Shown here in pieces: positions 27,243 to 35,806 of a stretch of DNA of 64,000 nucleotides (the stretch's first letter is position 1; each line of letters starts with the position of its first letter). Both the position numbers and the translations under genes were made by a program. Location: positions 3,286,001 to 3,350,000 of the forward strand of contig NZ_JACHMQ010000001.1 in NCBI RefSeq assembly GCF_014208105.1, read 5' to 3'. The stretch is from Actinomadura coerulea. GTDB taxonomy: Bacteria > Actinomycetota > Actinomycetes > Streptosporangiales > Streptosporangiaceae. A model generated the notes under the pieces. That model saw only the letters and a list, made by a program, of their open reading frames with translations, did not search any database and was not told the origin of the DNA.

Positions 27243-28349
27243 ATGTCCGTGCGGACACCTCATCAGGAGGTCGAGGGCCTTCTCCCCTCCGCCGTCCCGG
27301 TGCGCTTCGTCGCCGAGGACGGGACGGACGCGGGGCGGCAGGCCGAATACAGCGCCCCGCAGGACGGGACGCTGGTCGAGGCCTACCGCCGGATGGTGCT
27401 CGGCCGCCGGTTCGACCGGCAGGCCACCGCGCTGACCAAGCAGGGCCGGCTGGCCGTCTACCCGTCCAGCCGCGGGCAGGAGGCCTGCCAGATCGCCGGG
27501 GTGCTCGCGCTGCGCGAGGACGACTGGCTGTTCCCCACCTACCGCGACTCGGTGGCGCTGGTCGCCCGCGGCATGGACCCCGTCGAGGTGCTCACGCTGC
27601 TGCGCGGCGGCTGGCACTGCGGCTACGACCCGGCGGCCACGCGCGTCGCGCCCCAGTGCACGCCGCTGGCCACCCAGACGATCCACGCCGTGGGCATGGC
27701 CGACGCCGTGCGCCGCAAGGGCGAGGACGGCGTGGTGATGGCGTTCGTCGGCGACGGCGGGACCAGCGAGGGCGACTTCCACGAGGCGCTCAACTACGCC
27801 GGGGTCCTGCGCGCGCCCGTGGTCTTCTTCGTCCAGAACAACAAGTACGCGATCTCGGTGCCGCTGGCCAAGCAGACCGCCGCGCCCGCGCTGGCCTACA
27901 AGGGGATCGGCTACGGCGTCCGGTCCGAGCAGGTCGACGGCAACGACCTCGTCGCGGTCCTGTCGGTCCTGACCGCCGCCGTCGAGCACGCCCGCTCCGG
28001 CGGCGGCCCGTTCCTGGTCGAGGCGCACACCTACCGCATGGACTCCCACACCAACGCCGACGACGCCTCCCGGTACCGCGAGGACGAGGAGGTCGCGCGG
28101 TGGGAGGCGGCCGACCCCCTGGCGCGGCTGGAGACCCACCTGCGCGGGCGGGGCCTGCTCTCGGAGGAGGACGTCGCGTCGGCCCGGGAGGCCGCCGAGG
28201 AGTACGCGGCGCGCCTGCGCGACCGGATGGCCGCCGACCCGGAGGCCGACCCGTTCGAGCTGTTCGACCACGTCTTCGCCGAACCCACGCCCCAGCTGCG
28301 CGAGCAGCGCGCCCTGCTGGCGTCCGAGATGCTCCCCGGGGAGGACTGA
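27243..28349 (+). CDS. bkdA: Branched-chain 2-oxoacid dehydrogenase E1 alpha
   Basis: Thiamine-diphosphate-dependent E1 alpha subunit of 368 residues, which decarboxylates keto acids from Val, Leu and Ile. The ThDP motif starts 'VVMAFVGDGGTSEGDFHEALN' and ends 'VQNNKY'. The phosphorylation-loop region 'YRMDSHTNADDASRYRE' and the 'SSRGQEACQIAG' entry are also typical. ATG 27243 follows a GGGAGC stretch. First gene of bkdABC; the E1 beta start is one base after its stop. Confidence 0.93.
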   Translation: MSVRTPHQEVEGLLPSAVPVRFVAEDGTDAGRQAEYSAPQDGTLVEAYRRMVLGRRFDRQATALTKQGRLAVYPSSRGQEACQIAGVLALREDDWLFPTYRDSVALVARGMDPVEVLTLLRGGWHCGYDPAATRVAPQCTPLATQTIHAVGMADAVRRKGEDGVVMAFVGDGGTSEGDFHEALNYAGVLRAPVVFFVQNNKYAISVPLAKQTAAPALAYKGIGYGVRSEQVDGNDLVAVLSVLTAAVEHARSGGGPFLVEAHTYRMDSHTNADDASRYREDEEVARWEAADPLARLETHLRGRGLLSEEDVASAREAAEEYAARLRDRMAADPEADPFELFDHVFAEPTPQLREQRALLASEMLPGED

Positions 28350-28350
28350 C

Positions 28351-29367
28351 ATGCCCGCGACGACGATGGCGCAGGCGCTGAACGCCGCGCTCCGGGACGC
28401 GCTGGCCGAGGACGAGCGGGTGCTGGTCTTCGGCGAGGACGTGGGGCCGCTCGGCGGCGTCTTCCGCATCACCGACGGGCTCACCCGGGACTTCGGCGAG
28501 GACCGCTGCTTCGACACCCCGCTGGCCGAGTCGGGGATCGCCGGCCTGGCCGTGGGCATGGCGATGGGCGGCTTCCGGCCCGTGGTGGAGATGCAGTTCG
28601 ACGCCTTCGCCTACCCGGCCTTCGAGCAGATCGCCTCGCACGTGGCCAAGTTCCGCAACCGCACCCGCGGCCGCCTGTCGCTGCCGATGGTGATCCGCAT
28701 CCCCTACGCGGGGGGCATCGGCGGCGTCGAGCACCACTGCGACTCCAGCGAGGCCTACTACGCCCACACGCCGGGTCTGAAGGTCGTCACGCCCGCCACC
28801 GCCGACGACGCGTACTGGCTGCTGCGCGACGCCGTCACCGACCCGGACCCGGTCATCTTCATGGAGCCGAAGCGGCTGTACTGGGCCAAGGGCGACGTCA
28901 GCCGCGAGAACCGGCGCGCCGCCGGGTTCGGCCGGGCCGCGGTGGTCCGCGAGGGGCGGGACGCGACGCTGGTCGCCTACGGCCCGAGCGTCCCGGTGGC
29001 GCTGGAGGCCGCCGAGGCCGCCGCGCGGGAGGGACGCGACCTGGAGGTGGTGGACCTGCGCACCATCGTCCCGTTCGACGACGGGACCGTCGCCGCCTCG
29101 GTGCGCAGGACGGGCCGGTGCGTGGTCGTCCAGGAGGCCCAGGGGTTCGCGGGCGTGGGCGCGGAGATCGCGGCCCGCGTGCAGGAGCGCTGCTTCCACT
29201 CGCTGGCCGCGCCGGTGCTGCGGGTCTCCGGGTTCGACATCCCCTACCCGCCGCCGAAGCTGGAGCACTCGCACCTGCCGGACGCCGACCGCGTGCTGGA
29301 CGCCGTCGACCGGCTCCAGTTCGACGACGTGCCCGACGTCGCGCACCTGGACAGGGAGGCCTCGTGA
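28351..29367 (+). CDS. bkdB: Branched-chain 2-oxoacid dehydrogenase E1 beta
   Basis: E1 beta subunit of 338 residues, completing the active site with bkdA. Typical sequences are 'MAQALNAALRDALAEDERVLVFGEDVG', 'DTPLAESGIAGLAVGMAMGG' and 'VVDLRTIVPFDDGTVAASVRRTGR'. It overlaps the E2 start as GTGA. Its products supply branched acyl-CoA primers for the iso/anteiso fatty acids common in this group; that role is known for the family and inferred here. Confidence 0.94.
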   Translation: MPATTMAQALNAALRDALAEDERVLVFGEDVGPLGGVFRITDGLTRDFGEDRCFDTPLAESGIAGLAVGMAMGGFRPVVEMQFDAFAYPAFEQIASHVAKFRNRTRGRLSLPMVIRIPYAGGIGGVEHHCDSSEAYYAHTPGLKVVTPATADDAYWLLRDAVTDPDPVIFMEPKRLYWAKGDVSRENRRAAGFGRAAVVREGRDATLVAYGPSVPVALEAAEAAAREGRDLEVVDLRTIVPFDDGTVAASVRRTGRCVVVQEAQGFAGVGAEIAARVQERCFHSLAAPVLRVSGFDIPYPPPKLEHSHLPDADRVLDAVDRLQFDDVPDVAHLDREAS

Positions 29368-30725
29368 CCGCCGCCGCCCGGCAGGTTTTCCGCCTGCCCG
29401 ACCTCGGCGAGGGCCTGACCGAGGCCGAGATCGTCGAATGGAAGGTCGCCGCGGGCGACACCGTCGAGGTCGACCAGGTCGTGGTGGAGGTCGAGACCGC
29501 CAAGGCGGCGGTGGAGGTGCCCGTCCCCTACGCGGGGACCGTCCTGAGGCTGCACGCGGAGGCGGGCGCGGTCCTCGCGGTCGGCGAGCCGCTCATCGAG
29601 GTCGGCCCCGCCGACGCCCCGGACGCGCACCCGGACGCCGCCCGCTACCGCGAGGAAGAGCAGGCCGGGTCCGGCAACGTCCTGATCGGCTACGGCACCG
29701 GCCACGGGCAGGGCCGGCGCGGACGGCGCCGCGCGGGCGGTCCGAAGGCTCCGGCGGCGACGCCCGCCCCCGTGGCTCCCGCTCCCGCGGCCCCCGCTCC
29801 CGTGGCCCCGGCTCCCGCGGCTCCCGCTCCGGCGCCCCGCCGGGCGGACGCCCCCCGCGTGATCTCCCCGCTCGTCCGCAGGATCGCCCGCGAGCACGGC
29901 CTCGACCTCGGCGCCGTCGCTCCCACCGGGCCGCGCGGCGTGATCCTGCGCCGCGACGTCGAGCAGGCGATCGCGGCCGCCGGCACGGCCGCCGAGACGG
30001 CCGCCGAGGCTCCGGCGCCCGCCGCCCGGCCGATGCCCGAGCGGATTCCGCTGCGCGGGCTCCGCCGCGCCGTGGCCGACAAGCTCACCCGCAGCCGCGC
30101 CGAGATCCCCGACGCGACGACCTGGGTGGACGCCGACGCCACCGCCCTGGTCGAGGCCAAGGACGCGCTGCGCCGGTCCCGCCCCGAACTCGGCGTCGGG
30201 CTGCTGGCCCTGCTCGCCCGCATCTGCGTGGCCGCTCTGCGCGAGTTCCCCGAGCTGAACTCCTCGGTCGACACCGGCCGGCAGGAGATCGTCCGGTACG
30301 GGCACGTCAACCTCGGCTTCGCCGCGCAGACCGACCGCGGCCTCGTCGTGCCGGTCGTGCGGGACGCGCACCTCATGACGACCGCGCAGATCGCCGCGGA
30401 GCTGGCCGGGCTCACCGGCCTGGCCCGCTCGGGCTCGCTGCCGCCCGAGGCGCTCACGGGCGGCACGTTCACCCTCAACAACTACGGCGTGTTCGGCGTG
30501 GACGGCTCCACCCCGATCATCAACCATCCCGAGGCGGCGCTGCTCGGGGTCGGCCGGATCATCGACCGCCCCTGGGTGGTGGACGGCGCGGTCGTGCCGC
30601 GCAAGATGACGCAGCTCTCGCTGACGTTCGACCACCGGGTCTGCGACGGCGGCGCGGCGGGCGGGTTCCTGCGGTTCGTGGCCGACTGCGTGGAGAACCC
30701 CGCCGTCCTGCTCACGAACCTGTGA
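29364..30725 (+). CDS. bkdC: Branched-chain 2-oxoacid dehydrogenase E2 (dihydrolipoyl acyltransferase)
   Basis: E2 core of 453 residues. The single lipoyl domain (about 5-80) has the lipoyl Lys in 'VETAKAAVEV'. An Ala/Pro-rich flexible linker (about 128-165), built of repeated APAP/VAPAP units, leads to the E1/E3-binding domain (about 170-205, 'RVISPLVRRIAREHGLDLG'). The catalytic domain (about 225-453) has the active-site His-Asp in 'TFDHRVCDGG'. Start GTG 29364 overlaps the bkdB stop. No E3 gene follows, so E3 is shared from elsewhere. A strong hairpin ends the operon. Confidence 0.94.
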   Translation: MTAAARQVFRLPDLGEGLTEAEIVEWKVAAGDTVEVDQVVVEVETAKAAVEVPVPYAGTVLRLHAEAGAVLAVGEPLIEVGPADAPDAHPDAARYREEEQAGSGNVLIGYGTGHGQGRRGRRRAGGPKAPAATPAPVAPAPAAPAPVAPAPAAPAPAPRRADAPRVISPLVRRIAREHGLDLGAVAPTGPRGVILRRDVEQAIAAAGTAAETAAEAPAPAARPMPERIPLRGLRRAVADKLTRSRAEIPDATTWVDADATALVEAKDALRRSRPELGVGLLALLARICVAALREFPELNSSVDTGRQEIVRYGHVNLGFAAQTDRGLVVPVVRDAHLMTTAQIAAELAGLTGLARSGSLPPEALTGGTFTLNNYGVFGVDGSTPIINHPEAALLGVGRIIDRPWVVDGAVVPRKMTQLSLTFDHRVCDGGAAGGFLRFVADCVENPAVLLTNL

Positions 30726-30727
30726 CG

Positions 30728-30765
30728 GCCGGGGGCGGGCGCCGGCAGGCGAAGCCGCCCCCGGC
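30728..30765. terminator. Hairpin terminator after bkdC
   Basis: Perfect 11-bp arms (GCCGGGGGCGG at 30728-30738, CCGCCCCCGGC at 30755-30765) with a 16-nt loop lie between the convergent bkdC and SMP-30-like genes. There is no T-run, as is usual for high-GC actinomycetes. Confidence 0.65.
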
Positions 30766-30783
30766 ACCGTGGTGGTCCGGCGG

Positions 30784-31776
30784 TCAAAGGCCTCGGACGG
30801 CGGCGACGGTGAAGGGCGTCTGCGGGGTGCCCTCGCCAAGCGGGCCGCCCCTGTCGAACTGCGAGCGGACCACGTACAGCGTCCCGTGGCGGCGGACGAG
30901 CGTCGTCGGGACCTGGAGGGACGGGTCCTTCAGCGTGCGCTCGAGCCGGGCGCGCGTCCCGTCGGGCGCGACCCGCCAGCGGGTGAGGACGTTGTCGACG
31001 TTGTTCGCCGTCCAGAGGAGCCCGTGCTGGAGTTCGAGGCCGTCGGCGTTGCGCATGTCGCCGCAGCTCAGCACGGCCTTGCGAATGCCGCCGGTGGCGA
31101 GGTCCAGCCGGTAGAGGTCGCCGCCGAGCATGTCGTCGGTCAGCAGGAACCGCCCGGTGGGGTCGGCGACGATCCCGTTCAGGGTGAAGTCGGCCGGTTC
31201 GTGCGGTTCGAGGACGTCGCTCAGGTCGAAACGGGGCGACAGCGTGCCGGTCCCGCCCCGGGCCGCGTCCAGGTCGTGCGGCGTGACCTCGTAGACGACG
31301 GCGCGGGAGCTGTCCGTCAGGTAGACGTCGCCGCCGGGGGCGACGGCGAGGTCGTTGACGAACCGGGCGCCGCCGCCCGGGACGACGAAGCGCGCCAGCA
31401 GGGCGCGGCTCCGGGCGTCGTAGACCGCGACGCCGGACGAGGAGTCGATCACCCACAGCCGTCCGGCCCGGTCTGCCTTCAGCCCGTTGGCGGTGTGGCG
31501 GCCGTCGGCTCCCGCGGGCAGGAACACCTCGGCCGTGCGGTGGCCCGGGCGCATGCGGTAGACCGTGCCGTCCTCGAAGGACCCGGCGTACATCGTCCCG
31601 GTGCGCGGGTCCGCGGCGATGCCCTCCGGGTACACGCGGTCGCCCGGCAGGACGTAGGCCGTGGAGATCCGCGCCGCGGCGGCCGCGGAGGCGGGCGCGG
31701 GCGCGGCGGAGACGGCGAGGGCGGCGGCGGCGAGACCCGCCACGGCCGCCGCGGTGGAGCGCTGGGTGCGCGGCAT
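30784..31776 (-). CDS. Secreted SMP-30/gluconolactonase-like beta-propeller protein
   Basis: Protein of 330 residues. The signal peptide (1-35) is Ala-rich and ends ASA, so the protein is exported. The rest is a six-bladed propeller of SMP-30/NHL type with repeated strands such as 'YPEGIAADPRTGTMYAGSFEDGTVYRM', 'FVNDLAVAPGGDVYLTDSS' and 'TLNGIVADPTGRFLLTDD'. Relatives are lactonases with a metal bound by Glu/Asn/Asp; Glu in YPEG and the Asn/Asp residues of the later strands fit. Physiological substrate unknown. It is divergent from a MarR regulator across a 103-bp AT-rich spacer with a MarR-type palindrome, which probably controls it. Confidence 0.8.
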   Translation of the reverse strand: MPRTQRSTAAAVAGLAAAALAVSAAPAPASAAAAARISTAYVLPGDRVYPEGIAADPRTGTMYAGSFEDGTVYRMRPGHRTAEVFLPAGADGRHTANGLKADRAGRLWVIDSSSGVAVYDARSRALLARFVVPGGGARFVNDLAVAPGGDVYLTDSSRAVVYEVTPHDLDAARGGTGTLSPRFDLSDVLEPHEPADFTLNGIVADPTGRFLLTDDMLGGDLYRLDLATGGIRKAVLSCGDMRNADGLELQHGLLWTANNVDNVLTRWRVAPDGTRARLERTLKDPSLQVPTTLVRRHGTLYVVRSQFDRGGPLGEGTPQTPFTVAAVRGL

Positions 31777-31822
31777 GACTTCTCCGTTCGAGTTACATCA
31801 TTAGTACGCATACATACGATAG

Positions 31823-31834
31823 TTAGAACTCTAA
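31823..31834. promoter_or_regulatory. MarR-type operator
   Basis: Palindrome TTAGAACTCTAA (TTAGA arms, AC centre) lies in the AT-rich spacer between the SMP-30-like and marR genes. Its form fits MarR-family binding sites, so it probably controls both divergent promoters. Confidence 0.6.
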
Positions 31835-31879
31835 TGCTCGTCAACGGTCTTCCCTTCGACGGCTCGATACCATGCGGGA

Positions 31880-32332
31880 ATGACCTCGTTGCCCGTCCCG
31901 GAGCGGCTCGGCTCGCACCTCAAGCGCGCCGAGCAGGCGCTCAGCGGCGCCAAGCAGGCGGCGCTGAAGCCGAGCGGGCTCACGAGCCCGCAGTACGCCG
32001 CCCTGCTGCACCTCGCCGACAACCCGGGCATGTCGGCCGCCGCCCTGGCCCGCAAGTGCGCCGTCACCCCGCCGACGATGAACACCGTCCTGAAGAACCT
32101 CCAGGAGCGCGGGCTGATCGAGCGCACCCCGCACGAGTGGCACCGCAACATCCTGGAGACGCGGCTCACCGCCGAGGGCGAGGCCGTCCTGGAGAACGCC
32201 GACGCCCGCGCGGTCAAGGTGGAGCGCGGGCTCGCCGCCGAGTTCACCGACGCCGAACGGCGGACGCTGATCGACCTGCTGGGCCGGTGCGTCGGCTTCC
32301 TGGAAGCCGCCCGATCCGCGCCCGGCGACTGA
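31880..32332 (+). CDS. MarR family transcriptional regulator
   Basis: Regulator of 150 residues with the MarR winged helix: 'QYAALLHLADNPGMSAAALARKCAVTPPTMNTVLKNLQERGLI' then the wing 'RTPHEWHRNILETRLTAEGEAVL'. The C-terminal helices mediate dimerisation. It sits opposite the secreted SMP-30-like gene with a palindrome between them, suggesting a phenolic- or lactone-responsive switch; the ligand is unknown. Confidence 0.92.
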   Translation: MTSLPVPERLGSHLKRAEQALSGAKQAALKPSGLTSPQYAALLHLADNPGMSAAALARKCAVTPPTMNTVLKNLQERGLIERTPHEWHRNILETRLTAEGEAVLENADARAVKVERGLAAEFTDAERRTLIDLLGRCVGFLEAARSAPGD

Positions 32333-32379
32333 GACACTCCCTACGGAACGGGACGAACCGCGCGAGCACCGGAGGAGCC

Positions 32380-32748
32380 ATGGGCGACGGGGTCCAGCAC
32401 GACAGGTCGGGCCAGCTCAAGCAGATCGAGAGCGGGCTGCTGCCCGGCGAGCAGATCATCGCCGTCTACGACGCGATCGGCGCCGGAACCGGGTTCATCG
32501 GGCTCACCGACCGCCGGGTGATCATCCAGGACCGCAGCTTCGCCGGCAAGAAGTACGCGATCACCAGCGTGCCCTACTCCCGCATCACCTCGGTGAGCGT
32601 GGTGAGCAACAAGTCGTGGGCCGGGTCCTACTTCTCCACCGGCTCGATCGCGATCAACGTCGGCACGCACACTTACGAGGTCGAGTTCCGCGGCGCCGAC
32701 AAGAGCCACCACGTGCACAACGTGATCCTCCAGTACATCTCCGCCTGA
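32380..32748 (+). CDS. Bacterial PH-domain protein
   Basis: Small cytoplasmic protein of 122 residues, with a PH-like fold of the YvbH/DUF1696 type: 'LLPGEQIIAVYDAIGAGTGFIGLTDRRVIIQD' then 'ITSVPYSRITSVSVVS'. The ATG follows a good GGAGGAG (32371-32377). Function unknown in this family; some are linked to stress. It lies 48 bp after marR, so it may share that transcript, and is convergent with sbcC. Confidence 0.85.
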   Translation: MGDGVQHDRSGQLKQIESGLLPGEQIIAVYDAIGAGTGFIGLTDRRVIIQDRSFAGKKYAITSVPYSRITSVSVVSNKSWAGSYFSTGSIAINVGTHTYEVEFRGADKSHHVHNVILQYISA

Positions 32749-32782
32749 CAGGCGCCCCGGCTCCCCGGCTCCCCCGGGCGCG

Positions 32783-35700
32783 TCAGACGACGACCGCGGC
32801 GGTGGAGCCGGCGCGGTCCTTGGTGACGCGGAGCTGGGCGGGGATGCGGGCCCGCAGCTCGGCTACGTGGCTGACGATGCCGACCGCCCGGCCGCCGTCG
32901 CGCAGGCCGTCCAGGACGTCCATCACCTCGTCGAGGGTCTCCTCGTCGAGCGTGCCGAACCCCTCGTCGACGAACAGGGTGCCGATCTCGGTGCCGCCCG
33001 CCTCGGCGGTGACGACGTCGGCGAGGCCGAGGGCCAGCGCCAGCGAGGTGATGAACGACTCGCCGCCCGACAGGGTGACCGGATCGCGCGTCAGGCCCGT
33101 CCAGGAGTCGGCGACGCGCAGGCCGAGCCCCCCGGCGCCCTTGGTGCGGTCGCCCGCCGCCCTGTCGGTGGTGTGGACGAGGGCGTAGCGGCCCCCGGAC
33201 ATGCGGTGCAGCCGCTCGTTCGCCGCGGCGACGACCTGTTCGAGGCGGGCGGCCAGCACGTACGCCGACAGCGACATGGCGTGCCGGTTCGCGGCGTGCT
33301 TGCCCGAGGCGAGCCCCGCCACGCGCTCGGCGACCTCGTGGCGCCCGGCGGCGGGACGCCACGCGCCGACGGCGGCGGCGAGGTCCGCGCGCAGCTCGGC
33401 GAGCCGCTCGCAGCGGTGCCGCGCCCGGTCGGCGGCGTTGGCCGCCCCGGTGTGCGCCGCGTCCGCCGCGGCCACCGCCGCCTCCAGGGCGGGCAGGTCG
33501 GGCGCGGGCGCGGCGGCGGCCGCGACCAGCTCCGGGTCGCCGAGCAGCGCGCGGACCTCGGCCTCCTCGTCGTCGAGCCTGCGGATCCGGTCGCGCAGGA
33601 CGCCCTGCTCCTCGTCGGGCAGCGCCGCTTCGAGGACCTCCTCCGGCGTCCGGAACCCCTGCTCCTCCGCCTCCTGCGCCGCCTTGGCGCGGGCGGCGGC
33701 CAGCTCCTCGCCGGCGCGCCCGTACGCGCGGGCCGCCTCGACCGCCGCGGCGATCCTGTCGGCCTCCCCGGCGAGCCTGGCGATGCGGGCCTCCAGCGTC
33801 GGGTCGCCGCCGCGGGCCTCGTCCAGCTCGGCGGACAGGCGGGCCTGCTCGGCGGCCAGCTCCCGGTCGTGCGTGCGGTTCTCGGTGAGGGCGCGGCCGG
33901 TCTCCTCCTGCGCGGAGCGGACCCGGTCGAGCTCCCGCTCGTCCCGGTGGAGCGCCGCCTCCAGCCGCTCGGCCTCCGCCGCGCGGGCCTCCGCGGCCGC
34001 CAGCGCCGCCTCCGCCTCGGCGAGGTCGGCGGCGAGCGCGTCCCCGTCGGCCTCCCCGGCGATCTCCAGCAGCTTGTCGCGCTCGGTGCGCAGCTCCCCG
34101 GCCGCGGTCCCGGCGCGCTCCCGGACGTCCTGCGCCTCGTCGGCCTCGGCCTGCGCCCGCTCCACCTGCTCCTCGGTCGGGATCAGCGCGAGCGAGGTGA
34201 CCGGGGCCGGATGCACGGTGGAGCCGCAGACCCGGCAGGGCTCGCCGTCCGCCAGCTCCTCGGCGAGGACGGCGGCCATCCCGTCCAGCCGCGCCTGCCG
34301 GAGGTCGAGGACGCGCTGCCGGGCGTCCTGGGCGGCGTCGACCGCCGTCCGGTACGCGGCCTCCGCCCCGGCGAGCCGGTGCTCCACCTCGTCGCGGCGC
34401 CGCGCGGCGTCGAGGCGGCGCCCGGCGTCGCGGACGGCGGCCGCGGCGCCGGAGCGTCCGGCGGCGGCGATCCTGGCCTCGTCCAGCTCGGCGCGGCGCC
34501 CCTCGACGCGCGCGGGCAGATCGGCGAGCGCGGCGCGGTTCCGCGCGTCCTCGGGCTCCAGCCGCGCCAGCTCCGCGGCCAGCGCCTCCCGCTCGCGGCC
34601 GACCTGCCGGAGCCGGGCGGCGGCGGCCCTGCGGCCCTCCAGCGCCGCGACCTCGTCGCGGCGGTCGCGCTCGGCCTTGGCGAGGACGTCCTGCGGCGCC
34701 TTCGGCGGCAGCAGCGCGGCGGCCTCGGACCGGGTCTCCTCGGCCCAGCGGCGGGCGCGGCCCGCCTCCCCGTACCGGGCCTGGACGTCCCTGACCAGCG
34801 GGACGACGCGGTCGGCGCGGGCGGCGGCGTCCAGCCGCGAGGCCAGCTCCGACTTCTCCCGCGCGCGCCCGGCCAGCGCGTCGCGCCTGGCGAGCGCGTC
34901 GGCGCGGCGGCGCCGCCGGTCGGCGAGCGCCCGCGCCTCCTCCAGCTCCTCGCGCGCGGTGCGCAGCGCCGCCGCCACGCCCGCGCGCAGCTCCTCGACG
35001 ACGGCGCGGACGTCCTCCTGGCCGCCCGCCAGCTCGGCGGCCCACGCGGTCAGCGCCTCCACCTCGGCGAACGGCTCCACGGCCGGCTCCCCGCGGCGCG
35101 GCGCCGGGACGGCCGGGCGGGGCTCGCGCGGCGGCGCGGCGCCCGTCGTCTCGCAGATCCGGTCGGAGATCGAGACGGCCCGCGCCCCGAGTTCGGCGGC
35201 CTCCCGGCCGGTGGCGGCGCGGCGGTCGGCGAGCCACTTCTCGACCTGCGCGAACACCTCGGCGGCGAACAGCCGCTCCAGCACCTTGCGGCGCTCGTCC
35301 GCGCCGGCGCGCAGGAACCCGGCGAACTCCCCCTGCGGCAGCAGCGCCACCTGGCAGAACTGGACGGCGGTCATGCCGAGCATGCGCGTCACGAGGTCGC
35401 CCGCCTCGTCGAGCCGGGTGGTGAGGCCCGTCCAGCCGCCGTGCTCGAACTCCTCGACGACGACCTTGGCGTGCTCGGTCGTCGTCCCGGACCCGCGCAG
35501 CTTCGGGCGCTCCCAGGCGGGCGAGCGCGACAGGCGCAGCCGGCGGCCCCGGATGGTCGTCTCCAGCACCACCCGCGGGCCCGCGCCGGGCGGCGCGTGG
35601 TCGCTGCGCAGCCCCTTCACCGCGTTGCGGACGCCGGGCACCTGCCCGTAGAGCGCGAAGCAGACCGCGTCGAGGACGCTCGTCTTTCCCGCGCCCGTCC

Positions 35701-35806
35701 GGCCCTGGATGAGGAACAGCCCGGCGTCGGACAGCGCGTCGAAGTCGATGACCTCCGTCCCCGAGAAGGGGCCGAACGCCGCGATCTCCAGGCGGTGCAG
35801 CCTCAC
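32783..35806 (-). CDS. sbcC: Exonuclease SbcC (Rad50-like ATPase)
   Basis: Rad50-family ATPase of 1007 residues that works with SbcD to cut hairpins and blocked DNA ends. The N-terminal Walker A is GRTGAGKTS near residue 37. A long Ala/Glu/Arg-rich coiled coil follows, with the zinc hook CRVC in 'GEPCRVCGSTVHP' near the middle. A second coiled coil leads to the C-terminal signature 'TLSGGESFITSLALALGLADVV' and Walker B 'TLFVDEGFGTLD'. The start is GTG 35806, overlapping the sbcD stop as GTGA. Confidence 0.95.
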   Translation of the reverse strand: MRLHRLEIAAFGPFSGTEVIDFDALSDAGLFLIQGRTGAGKTSVLDAVCFALYGQVPGVRNAVKGLRSDHAPPGAGPRVVLETTIRGRRLRLSRSPAWERPKLRGSGTTTEHAKVVVEEFEHGGWTGLTTRLDEAGDLVTRMLGMTAVQFCQVALLPQGEFAGFLRAGADERRKVLERLFAAEVFAQVEKWLADRRAATGREAAELGARAVSISDRICETTGAAPPREPRPAVPAPRRGEPAVEPFAEVEALTAWAAELAGGQEDVRAVVEELRAGVAAALRTAREELEEARALADRRRRRADALARRDALAGRAREKSELASRLDAAARADRVVPLVRDVQARYGEAGRARRWAEETRSEAAALLPPKAPQDVLAKAERDRRDEVAALEGRRAAAARLRQVGREREALAAELARLEPEDARNRAALADLPARVEGRRAELDEARIAAAGRSGAAAAVRDAGRRLDAARRRDEVEHRLAGAEAAYRTAVDAAQDARQRVLDLRQARLDGMAAVLAEELADGEPCRVCGSTVHPAPVTSLALIPTEEQVERAQAEADEAQDVRERAGTAAGELRTERDKLLEIAGEADGDALAADLAEAEAALAAAEARAAEAERLEAALHRDERELDRVRSAQEETGRALTENRTHDRELAAEQARLSAELDEARGGDPTLEARIARLAGEADRIAAAVEAARAYGRAGEELAAARAKAAQEAEEQGFRTPEEVLEAALPDEEQGVLRDRIRRLDDEEAEVRALLGDPELVAAAAAPAPDLPALEAAVAAADAAHTGAANAADRARHRCERLAELRADLAAAVGAWRPAAGRHEVAERVAGLASGKHAANRHAMSLSAYVLAARLEQVVAAANERLHRMSGGRYALVHTTDRAAGDRTKGAGGLGLRVADSWTGLTRDPVTLSGGESFITSLALALGLADVVTAEAGGTEIGTLFVDEGFGTLDEETLDEVMDVLDGLRDGGRAVGIVSHVAELRARIPAQLRVTKDRAGSTAAVVV

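Noticed and set aside
29740..29850. Tandem repeat resembling a repeat array in bkdC
   Set aside because: It encodes the normal Ala/Pro-rich flexible linker of an E2 subunit and is not a CRISPR or mobile repeat. No CRISPR array was found in the window.
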